Source: Prochlorococcus sp. AG-409-B05
Lineage (GTDB): Bacteria > Cyanobacteriota > Cyanobacteriia > PCC-6307 > Cyanobiaceae
DNA length: 38,298 nucleotides
Direction: 5' to 3'
Assembly: GCA_003216075.1 (NCBI GenBank)
Contig: QCJK01000015.1
Coordinates: 1 to 38,298, forward strand
Below the pieces are notes generated by a model. It was given only the letters and a program-made list of their open reading frames with translations, searched no databases and was not told the DNA's origin. Both the position numbers and the translations under genes were made by a program. Numbering within the stretch: the stretch's first letter is position 1; every line of letters starts with the position of its first letter. Below, one piece after another: positions 24,551-31,612 of the stretch.

Positions 24551-24850
24551 TCAAGAAGTAGGGATCAGGTTGAACTTGACCACATAGCGGTAGAAGTCAA
24601 TGCCCTGAACTATCTGAGGTGCTCTTCTGATTCACTTGTCATCGTCCAAAGCGATAATCACTCCACACACCCGCTGGTCGTCTTCAGCAACGTCCTCTTT
24701 TACGTAACCCATATATTTCTGGATCTGCCGAACCACAGCGTCACTCGCATGCCCACGCTTCAACTCAACAAGGACCTCTTCACAACTCCAGTTGAGACGA
24801 AACAGGACAATGAAAGACAACAGAGGCTGACCAAATAGATAGAACCTCAT
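24551..24850 (-). pseudogene. NucS/DUF91-like nuclease remnant
   Basis: On the minus strand the frame reads EEVLVELKRGHASDAVVRQI, QKYMGYVKEDVAED and RVCGVIIALDDDK, then TGA. After the stop, the same frame continues with IRRAPQIVQGIDFYRYVVKF. The series E-L-K-R-G, Q-I-x-x-Y-M-G, G-x-I-I-A and I-D-F-Y-R-Y-x-V-x-F is the catalytic C-terminal part of NucS-like nucleases of the RecB fold. The N-terminal half is missing and an in-frame TGA at 24632-24634 splits the remainder, so it is a pseudogene. Confidence 0.65.
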
Positions 24851-24875
24851 AATGAGAATGGTTACTTGTTAAGAA

Positions 24876-26870
24876 ATGATCAAAAGACGCGAGTTCTTAT
24901 CATTATCCGCCAGCGCGATTGCCGCATCAACCCTTATCCCGAGACCATCGATCTCCAAGACAGACCAGCCATCATCTCAATCAACAGACATAAGCTCTCT
25001 CCGTATTTTTCCAGCCATTGGAATCTGCAGAGTCGGTGGAAGTCGCCAATGGTTTTACGCACCCGAAATTCCCGGACTCCCTCCGGAAGACAGGGATCAT
25101 TACAAAGATGGCACATCCCTGGTCAAGAAGCAGGTTCAAAGGTTCAGAATTTATGCATACGATAAGAACAATAACGTCATTGGCGAAATAACATCTAATG
25201 AGGCAGATATCACCTGGGGCACACACCTGGCAAATACAAAGGCAGCTTGGTACGAGTTCTATAATCCACTCGATAATGGCAAGCTCGCGCCACCCATTCC
25301 GGGCAAAAAAAGGAACAGACAGATCAAATTAAAGCAACAACGCGAAAGAGAACTGGTTGTCAATCCCGGACTGGTTGAAATCACTGGCACCAATACCAAT
25401 GCAGCCGGGAAAGAAAGCAAATATCAATGCGTAGATGAGTTCATGCAATCACAACAAATTAAGCTTGGACATCTGCAGACAGATCGCAATGGACGGCTGC
25501 TTGTTTTTCCTGGTGACGGAATATCGATCAGCCCAACAGGCCAAAAAATTACAAGCTTTGCCGACAATGATGAGTGGATTGATGATTGGTGTGATGGTCC
25601 GATCTTTGCCAGGGTGCGTCTGAAATCAAATGGAAAGACCATTCAGGCCGAGCATGCATGGGTAGCATGTGCTGGGCCAAACTTTGCGCCGGAAATCACC
25701 CCGATCGTCACGCTGCATGATCTAATTCAAGGCTTAAATATCAGTCAAGGTTGGAGCGAAAGCTCCAACCTCGTCTCGTTCCGCCGCGACATCTACCCGA
25801 TCCTGCGGCGACTTGACATGATGCGATGGGTATCTGAAGCCGCTCTGTTGCGTCAGGGCTGGGTCGATATCGGATCGATCAACAGCGAGGAAGCTCTGCA
25901 AACGCTGGCGGACAACAGCAGAACAAGCCAAAGCGCGCGCAACAGAATTTTCACCAATATCAGAACCCCAGCCCATCTACGCAAAAGCAACCATGCAACC
26001 AACGAAGGCGTCCTTCCATGGATGAAAGGTGATGGAGTCAACTATCCAGATGGACCCATGGATATGTTCAGCGTCACGGAAGAGCAATATTTGAACTTGA
26101 AGCGCTGGGCGGAGGGAGAGTTCGTCAATGACTATCAAACAATCCAACAGGAAACCATCAAAACCTTCAATGACATTCCTATCGCACAACAGCCACAGGC
26201 TTTAAATCAGGCCGCGCTGGAAGCCTGTTCCGGTGGTGCCTTCCATCCTGGTGTTGAGCTGACCTACAACCTGCGTCATCCCACCATCTATCAACGTTAC
26301 TACAACAAACAGAGCGAACCCTTCCGCATTGCTCTCGGGAATCGTAGATCCCTAAGCCAAGACCTCGGTCCGGAATTAACAAGCACAATCCTGCATCAAG
26401 GGTTCAATGACGAGCCATCACCGATAGCTCAGCAGATGCCCGGAGACCTCACACGGTGGATGGGAATTCCGTGGCAATGTGATGCATTTAGCTGTCAGAT
26501 CGTTGACACGCAAAGTGACTTTCCAACGGCAACCTGGTGGCCAGCGAATGTACCGATTGATGTGCTTCCAGAACACTTCTTTGAACGTGCAAACGATCCA
26601 AATCTGAGCCGAAGCGAGCGCATGCTTTTTGCTTCACAGCGAAAACGATGGTCGAGACGCGTTGCGGGTGTGGGCTATCACGCCAATCAGGGGTACTGGG
26701 ATGGAATCGAAAACATGATTTCTCTATGGCAGAGGATGGGATTTATCGTACGACGATCCCCAACGCTGCTCGATACACAGCAACTGGCGGATATCTCTGG
26801 AGACTTTTTCGTCGAAACAGGGCGAGGGCTGGTTGATTTACCGTCTCCAAGCGACAAAAATCGACCTTGA
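24876..26870 (+). CDS. LodA/GoxA-family quinone-cofactor amino-acid oxidase
   Basis: This 664-residue protein belongs to the LodA-like family, whose members oxidise amino acids (lysine epsilon-amine, glycine and others) to give ammonia and hydrogen peroxide using cysteine tryptophylquinone made in the protein. The N-terminus MIKRREFLSLSASAIAASTL is a Tat signal peptide with its twin Arg. Family motifs are IFPAIGICRVGGS (44-56), DITWGTHLANTKAAWYEF (111-128) and EACSGGAFHPGVE (449-461), whose Cys451 fits the cofactor Cys. RWMGIPWQCDAF (527-538) offers Trp533 as the likely cofactor Trp, and WWPANVP (554-560) follows. Its stop overlaps the start of lodB. It is much richer in G and C than neighbouring genes. 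The substrate cannot be predicted. Confidence 0.88.
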   Translation: MIKRREFLSLSASAIAASTLIPRPSISKTDQPSSQSTDISSLRIFPAIGICRVGGSRQWFYAPEIPGLPPEDRDHYKDGTSLVKKQVQRFRIYAYDKNNNVIGEITSNEADITWGTHLANTKAAWYEFYNPLDNGKLAPPIPGKKRNRQIKLKQQRERELVVNPGLVEITGTNTNAAGKESKYQCVDEFMQSQQIKLGHLQTDRNGRLLVFPGDGISISPTGQKITSFADNDEWIDDWCDGPIFARVRLKSNGKTIQAEHAWVACAGPNFAPEITPIVTLHDLIQGLNISQGWSESSNLVSFRRDIYPILRRLDMMRWVSEAALLRQGWVDIGSINSEEALQTLADNSRTSQSARNRIFTNIRTPAHLRKSNHATNEGVLPWMKGDGVNYPDGPMDMFSVTEEQYLNLKRWAEGEFVNDYQTIQQETIKTFNDIPIAQQPQALNQAALEACSGGAFHPGVELTYNLRHPTIYQRYYNKQSEPFRIALGNRRSLSQDLGPELTSTILHQGFNDEPSPIAQQMPGDLTRWMGIPWQCDAFSCQIVDTQSDFPTATWWPANVPIDVLPEHFFERANDPNLSRSERMLFASQRKRWSRRVAGVGYHANQGYWDGIENMISLWQRMGFIVRRSPTLLDTQQLADISGDFFVETGRGLVDLPSPSDKNRP

Positions 26871-27988
26871 GTGTTGCTGTCATCGGAGGTGGCATTTCCG
26901 GCTGTGTGGCAGTCCTATGCCTGCATCAACAAGGTATTGAAACAGTATGGATTAAACCAACCGTCCGGTTAAGCAATCGACTGGAGTGGCCTGAATCAAT
27001 CAGCTGGCAAGGGCTTGAACGACTGGCGGATTTTATCGATCTGGAAACTTTTATCAATGACCATGGCTTTCCAGAAAATGTACAAAGTTCATGCTGGGGC
27101 TCAAATCAACTCTTGAGCCGTTCCAAGCAGCGTATGAGCCGACAGTCGAATGACACGCAGCTTGTCAACAAAGCAGCCTTGATTGAGATTCTGTCCAGAA
27201 AAGCTGAAAGCACATCATGCGAACTGATTCGAGGGCGTGTTGAACAGATTGAACGCCAAAACAATATATGGCAATTGCACATCAATCACCAAGCTGTGAG
27301 ATCCGTAGATGTCCTTATTTTGGCCCATGGCAATGGCCAATCAAGCCGTTTTTCTATTCCAGCAAAAGCAACAACCACTGATATCCTTCAATGCCATCAT
27401 TGGATCCTGTCAAAGAACAACACGGAAGCAGCACACAGCAATACAGGATCTCTCGTTGAAGCTTGTCCCGAGGGATGGTGGTATGCAGCCTCACTGGGCC
27501 TCAACAAAATCTCGATTACCTCGTTTCAGCACCCGACCACCATCACAGCTGACCATGGGCAAGCCGAATATCTGCGAAACCGACTGAACAGCACGATTCA
27601 CCTGAAAAGCTGGATCCAAGAATCACAGTGGCGCCATTTTCAAAGACCAAGGATCTTTCGTCTTCACTGCCAGTGCAGAGAACAATTTTCTGGGGGTGGA
27701 TTTGATGCGGCTTCCCCCTTCTGGTTCAGTGTCGGAGATGCAGCCGCAACGCTTGATCCATTGTCCTCATTCGGCAGCACAAATGGAATCTGGAGCGCAA
27801 GCAAAGCCGCAGAATCCATCGGCTCGATCCTCAATAACCTCAACAGCAACGCAAGCAAGAATTACAACAATGCCATGCATCGACTCCACCACACAACGCT
27901 GCTGCAAAGGCAACAGATGTATGACCTGGAACAACGCTTCAAACAGCACCCGTTCTGGATGTACCGTACCGCCGCTTCAACGACCTAA
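26867..27988 (+). CDS. LodB-like FAD-dependent oxidoreductase
   Basis: This 373-residue flavoprotein starts at TTG 26867, overlapping the lodA stop by four bases. It has the dinucleotide-binding motif VAVIGGGISGC at its start, VDVLILAHG in the middle and the second FAD motif FSVGDAAATLDPLSSFG near residue 285. LodB proteins are needed to build the tryptophylquinone of their LodA partner inside the cell before export. The tight overlap, shared GC-rich composition and adjacent Tat-type LodA fit that job. Other members of this group are tryptophan halogenase-like, but halogenation is not suggested here. Confidence 0.88.
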   Translation: MSVAVIGGGISGCVAVLCLHQQGIETVWIKPTVRLSNRLEWPESISWQGLERLADFIDLETFINDHGFPENVQSSCWGSNQLLSRSKQRMSRQSNDTQLVNKAALIEILSRKAESTSCELIRGRVEQIERQNNIWQLHINHQAVRSVDVLILAHGNGQSSRFSIPAKATTTDILQCHHWILSKNNTEAAHSNTGSLVEACPEGWWYAASLGLNKISITSFQHPTTITADHGQAEYLRNRLNSTIHLKSWIQESQWRHFQRPRIFRLHCQCREQFSGGGFDAASPFWFSVGDAAATLDPLSSFGSTNGIWSASKAAESIGSILNNLNSNASKNYNNAMHRLHHTTLLQRQQMYDLEQRFKQHPFWMYRTAASTT

Positions 27989-28049
27989 GCCAAGGTTTGC
28001 TTAAACCAGAGGATTACTGATCACCCTCGAGGTACATGGTAGTGGCGGA

Positions 28050-28160
28050 TCAATGTGCTGCTGCGATCAACACCCAAGGACTGACCACAATCCCAATCAC
28101 CAACAGCGCCAGGCTTAATAAGCAAGCCCAGCGGTGATCAGCCCATAGTCGTCCCAGCAT
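28050..28160 (-). CDS. 36-residue membrane peptide
   Basis: From the ATG at 28160 the minus strand reads MLGRLWADHRWACLLSLALL, then VIGIVVSPWVLIAAAH. A short basic and aromatic N-terminus precedes one hydrophobic helix. It lies between lodB and the TerS-like gene and would be missed by most callers. The function is unknown. Confidence 0.4.
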   Translation of the reverse strand: MLGRLWADHRWACLLSLALLVIGIVVSPWVLIAAAH

Positions 28161-28196
28161 CTAGATCCGCTAGTTCTTACTTCAAGGTAGGTCCTT

Positions 28197-28529
28197 TTAT
28201 TTTCGCCGCATGCTTGGTTGGATGATCATGGTATTCATCAGCTTGATTCCGCTAATAGCTGCTCCATAGTTCTTCGTGCGCATTGACCCTCGAATCGACT
28301 GTTCCAACTGATTAATCAATCGGGCTAGGAGATGGTGTCTATCAACTTCTTCTAAATCACTAACGAGTTCTAAATGTGCAGCATGAATGGCTCTTAGTGC
28401 TGTTTTGCGACTAGTCTCCCATCTTTGAGACAACAAAGTCGCGGCCTCGGTAGCACCATAACCATCACTTAACACCTGCAATGCTTCCTCTTGTCTCCGT
28501 TTTCGTTCAGCCTTAGTTGATTGGCCCAT
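28197..28529 (-). CDS. Small helix-turn-helix protein, possible phage terminase small subunit
   Basis: This 110-residue protein begins MGQSTKAERKRRQEEALQVL. I chose the ATG at 28529, since a GAGGTGG ribosome binding site lies just upstream, rather than the TTG at 28541. The N-terminal half (YGATEAATLLSQRWETSRKT) looks like a helix-turn-helix. The C-terminal half (HHLLARLINQLEQSIRGSMR, TKNYGAAISGIKLMN) is a helical bundle of the type seen in phage small terminases. Such proteins are found in phage satellites, where they redirect DNA packaging. The match is by pattern only. A decayed relative lies at 22707. Confidence 0.5.
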   Translation of the reverse strand: MGQSTKAERKRRQEEALQVLSDGYGATEAATLLSQRWETSRKTALRAIHAAHLELVSDLEEVDRHHLLARLINQLEQSIRGSMRTKNYGAAISGIKLMNTMIIQPSMRRK

Positions 28530-28541
28530 ATTCCACCTCAA

Positions 28542-28818
28542 TCACGTAAAGCATCAGCTCCTTTTGAGCGATTACTTGATCAAAGACAACTCTAGGCATA
28601 AAAAATATCCTTGATAAGAAAAGTCTGAATCATCATTTTATTCCCTTGAAGAGATGCCGATCGAATCAACATAGTTCCCAAAAGGCTACTTTTTTGCTTA
28701 ATAGATCCACCAAGTAATTCAATTTCATTGCCCGCTTATTTATTAGAGATCAAAGAGAAATAAAGAGCCAGGTTATTGCCATGCCAATAGATCAAAGGGA
28801 AAGACAAGTAATATCAAA
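28542..28818. other. Spacer, no gene seen
   Basis: About 280 bases between the TerS-like gene and the right repeat. No ORF, repeat or RNA is supported here. It may carry the promoter of the TerS-like gene. Confidence 0.4.
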
Positions 28819-28903
28819 ATCGCGTCAAGTCCGTTTCTGTGATTGGGTTTTCCTAGTGGAGCCAAGCGGACTCGAACCGCTGACCCCCTGCATGCCATGC
28901 AGG
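28819..28903. repeat. Right attachment-site repeat (85 bp)
   Basis: This is the second copy of the repeat at 24204-24288. It overlaps the 3' part of the intact tRNA-Ala gene and the 38 bases that follow that 3' end. Confidence 0.9.
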
Positions 28904-28929
28904 TGCTCTACCAGCTGAGCTATGGCCCC
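28857..28929 (-). tRNA. tRNA-Ala (anticodon GGC)
   Basis: The 73-base cloverleaf starts GGGGCCATAGCTCAGCTGGT. The anticodon arm is CCTGC-ATGGCAT-GCAGG, with GGC as anticodon. The T arm is AGCGG-TTCGAGT-CCGCT, and the acceptor end TGGCTCCA pairs with GGGGCCA (one G-T pair). CCA is not encoded. The gene is intact and serves as the integration site. Confidence 0.95.
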
Positions 28930-29093
28930 ATATGTAAGTTTGAGCATTGATATCAAGCTATCTGAGAGATTCTGGCAAATCCCTTATCTTGCTTGATATT
29001 GCCTGAATGTGTTTAAGAGGACAGAATCGTATCTGGTCCCAATCTCAATAGATCACTAAACACATTGCATCTCGGATCGAGTGGTACAAAGTT

Positions 29094-29435
29094 TTGTCCC
29101 AGACCATAAAACTCGAGAATGGAGTCAAATGGCCAGTCTGGAGCCGAGATCTAAAAGAAGTACACAAAACTCAGGTTCAATTCATCTACCAAGATGGTCG
29201 AGAGAATGCGAAACCTAGAGACTATGTCGTTCTTGTATACGACTGGATTAGTCGTAACCAAATCCACATTATCACCGCGATCGCTTAACTAAAGAGATTA
29301 ATAAAGAAGAGGAATCGCATCCTTCAAGATGCAAAGAAATCTCGAACGAAACCTCTTCTCGAAGAGAAAGGCTCAAGTTTTGATAAACGGATCAATGTCG
29401 TAGAAAATTATATTGAAAGCAGAAAAACAAATTAA
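29094..29435 (+). CDS. Hypothetical small ORF with open continuation after its stop
   Basis: A TTG at 29094 opens a 64-residue frame (SQTIKLENGVKWPVWSRDLK and on to YVVLVYDWISRNQIHIITAI). After the TAA at 29286-29288 the same frame continues for 48 codons (KKRNRILQDAKKSRTKPLLE, INVVENYIESRKTN) without any start codon of its own. Both parts have plausible composition. This could be one gene broken by a stop or a chance extension. No family is recognised. Confidence 0.35.
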
Positions 29436-29923
29436 GACCAACTCTACAATGAGCTAAAAACTCAAATAAGAAGGGTCTCTTATCAAGGATGAAAACCACC
29501 ACAATCCATATGGCGTAGTAGCTTTGAGAAGCAATTGGTAACAGAAGACTTCAAGGGATGACCTTCTGGTAGAGGAAGATGAAAGGTAACTTACCTTAGG
29601 TAAAAGCTATTTTTTATTTAGCCAGTGCTTATAAAAGATAAAAGTTGGCGTTCTCAATCGAAAGAACTGACTCGCCAGCCAATTGGAAGATCTAAACTCA
29701 GCACATCTTCTATGAACACCACGGCTAATCAAAGAACTCTAACTCATCAGAAAGATTATTGATTAGGAGTTAAGGAATACAGTCAATAAACGCCTAGTTA
29801 AATTATTATTGGGATGATATATCACAATAATTAAAGAATTGAAAGAGGACTCAATGATAATTCTCTTAAAGATACTCTATTAGCTGAGCGATAACCAGAA
29901 GATGGTTTTTTAAAGTACTAAAC
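29436..29923. other. Spacer downstream of lexA, no gene seen
   Basis: About 490 bases with no supported gene. The small inverted segment ACTTACC-TTA-GGTAA near 29591 is followed by an AT-rich stretch. Confidence 0.4.
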
Positions 29924-30544
29924 CTATTTAAGTTGTCGCCAGACAGCTAACAATTTCCCTTGCACTTGAACTTGCTCAGCCTCTAATTCAATCGGTTCAT
30001 ATGCTGGATTTGCAGCCTCAAGTATGACAAGTGAACCTTGTCGATGGAAATACTTAAGAGTAGTACCACTACCTGGGACCATAGCGCTTACAACAGTTCC
30101 GTCTCTCAACCGAGAGGGCTCTAATACTGGCTCCATCAGTACGACATCTCCATCAGCAATATGTGCATCAACCATTGAATCGCCATTCACAGTAAGGGCA
30201 AAAATCCCACGAGTTTCTAGAACTGAATTCAAATCAATTCTTTCTTGAACATCATCAAAGGTCTCTACTAAACCACCTGCTGCTACTGATCCCAAAACAG
30301 GTATTCCAGAGAAGAAGCCCCCTAAAAGCTGCAATGTACGAGCTTGACCTTCTTGCCAAGTAATCCACCCCTTTTCCTGCAAATGGCGAAGCCTACTTTG
30401 AATAGGCGCAGGAGATCTAAGACCCATAGCCTGCATCATTTGACGAATTGATGGACTGTGGTGATAAGTACTGATGTAATCAGACAACCAGTCATATAGC
30501 TCTCTCTGGGCTGGAGTGAGCGACTCTTCAGAGGGATTAGCCAC
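29924..30544 (-). CDS. lexA: LexA repressor
   Basis: This 206-residue transcriptional repressor of the LexA/S24 family starts with GTG. The N-terminal helix-turn-helix domain spans LTPAQRELYDWLSDYISTY through SPSIRQMMQAMGLRSPAPIQ. The self-cleavage Ala89-Gly90 is in LGSVAAGGLVE, Ser123 in TVNGDSMVDAH and Lys164 in GTTLKYF. All residues needed for RecA-aided self-cleavage are present, so an SOS-type role is plausible. It is last in a co-directional run after argF, 58 bases away. An inverted repeat overlaps the start codon and may be its own operator. Confidence 0.93.
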   Translation of the reverse strand: MANPSEESLTPAQRELYDWLSDYISTYHHSPSIRQMMQAMGLRSPAPIQSRLRHLQEKGWITWQEGQARTLQLLGGFFSGIPVLGSVAAGGLVETFDDVQERIDLNSVLETRGIFALTVNGDSMVDAHIADGDVVLMEPVLEPSRLRDGTVVSAMVPGSGTTLKYFHRQGSLVILEAANPAYEPIELEAEQVQVQGKLLAVWRQLK

Positions 30545-30578
30545 CTGTAATTCATTTGTTCTTCAATACAGGTGTACC
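30542..30578 (-). promoter_or_regulatory. Candidate operator at the lexA start
   Basis: CACCTGTA (30542-30549) and TACAGGTG (30567-30574) form an inverted repeat with 17 bases between. On the minus strand GGTACACCTGTATT (30578-30565) nearly fits the cyanobacterial LexA box RGTACNNNDGTWCB, with one mismatch in GTWC. Self-regulation is inferred. Confidence 0.35.
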
Positions 30579-30602
30579 TACCGAGGCAGAAAATGGCAAG
30601 GG

Positions 30603-31559
30603 CTAAAGCCCTCCTAGCAATGCCGCCAAAAGAGCTTGTTGCGCATGCAACCTATTCTCAGCCTGCTCAAATATTCGACTTGATTCAGATTCAAAAACAC
30701 CAGAACTAATTTCTTCTTCTCGATGCGCTGGAAGACAATGAAGAACTATTGCTTCTGAATCTGCCTCTTCAAGCAAGTCTTCATTAAGACAAAACCCTTT
30801 AAAGGATTTTTCACGTTGAAGTTGCTCCTCCTCCTGCCCCATTGAAGCCCACACATCTGTATAAACAGCCTGAGCTCCTTTCACCATCTCAAAAGGATCA
30901 TTCCCAATTTCAATTTTTGCATCAAAAGCAGCAATTGAACGAGCCTGCTCAACTACTTCATTAAGAGGTTCAAAACCTTTTGGAGTCCCTATACGTATAT
31001 TAATCCCTAAAAGAGCGCCACAAATCATCAAAGAATGAGCGACATTATTACCATCGCCAACATAAGAAAGGGTAAGCCCTTTAAGGACTCCAAATTCCTC
31101 TTGAATTGTCAAAAAATCTGCTAATGCTTGACAGGGATGTTCTAGGTCTGTAAGCGCATTAATAACTGGTATAGACGCCCAATGTGCATATTCAATCAAC
31201 TCCTTTTGTTCGTATGTTCGTATGGCTAAAGCATCACAAAAACGACTTAATACTCTTGCAGTGTCTTTTAATGGTTCACCTCTTCCAAGCTGAGTTACCT
31301 GAGGGTTTAAATCCAGAGTTTGTCCACCTAGTCTCGCCATCGCAACTTGGAAACTCACCCTTGTTCGAGTTGAAGCCTTGGTAAATATCAAACCTAAAAC
31401 TCGATTTCCAAGATCTATACGCCGATCCCCACTTTTGAGTTGAATAGCCAACTCAAGCAAAGCGCTTGTCTGTTCAGAATTGAAATCTGAAGAAGAAAGA
31501 AAGTCCCCACCTTTTACATTAGAAAGTACGGCAGCGACACCATGGGAATTAAAAGCCAT
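30603..31559 (-). CDS. argF: Ornithine carbamoyltransferase
   Basis: This 318-residue enzyme makes citrulline from ornithine and carbamoyl phosphate in arginine synthesis. The carbamoyl-phosphate loop KASTRTRVSFQVAMARLGG, HPCQALADFLTIQEEFG and the ornithine-binding LHCLPAHREEEI are all present, and the length matches the family. The usual trimeric cytosolic form is expected. It lies in a tight minus-strand run with ftsH upstream (53 bases) and lexA downstream (58 bases). Confidence 0.96.
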   Translation of the reverse strand: MAFNSHGVAAVLSNVKGGDFLSSSDFNSEQTSALLELAIQLKSGDRRIDLGNRVLGLIFTKASTRTRVSFQVAMARLGGQTLDLNPQVTQLGRGEPLKDTARVLSRFCDALAIRTYEQKELIEYAHWASIPVINALTDLEHPCQALADFLTIQEEFGVLKGLTLSYVGDGNNVAHSLMICGALLGINIRIGTPKGFEPLNEVVEQARSIAAFDAKIEIGNDPFEMVKGAQAVYTDVWASMGQEEEQLQREKSFKGFCLNEDLLEEADSEAIVLHCLPAHREEEISSGVFESESSRIFEQAENRLHAQQALLAALLGGL

Positions 31560-31612
31560 GGAAGAAGCTTCAAACAGCCTTTGTTAAAGATAAATCAAAG
31601 CCTGTCAAACCC

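Larger units (their letters stand above)
24204..28903. mobile_element. Genomic island integrated at tRNA-Ala(GGC)
   Basis: The island is bounded by the 85-bp direct repeats and contains a nuclease remnant, lodA-like and lodB-like genes, a small membrane ORF and a TerS-like gene. The intact tRNA is at its right end, so the element brought a 3' part that restored the gene. This architecture matches the tRNA-targeted cargo islands of Prochlorococcus (tycheposons) and phage satellites. No integrase is present, so the island is now immobile or depends on a trans-acting recombinase. Confidence 0.8.

Noticed and set aside
24503-24838. A 111-codon plus-strand frame in the island
   Set aside because: The opposite strand carries the conserved nuclease motifs, so this is a shadow of the remnant.
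24289-28818. Integrase or transposase for the island
   Set aside because: No tyrosine or serine recombinase or DDE transposase motif was found in any frame I could read.
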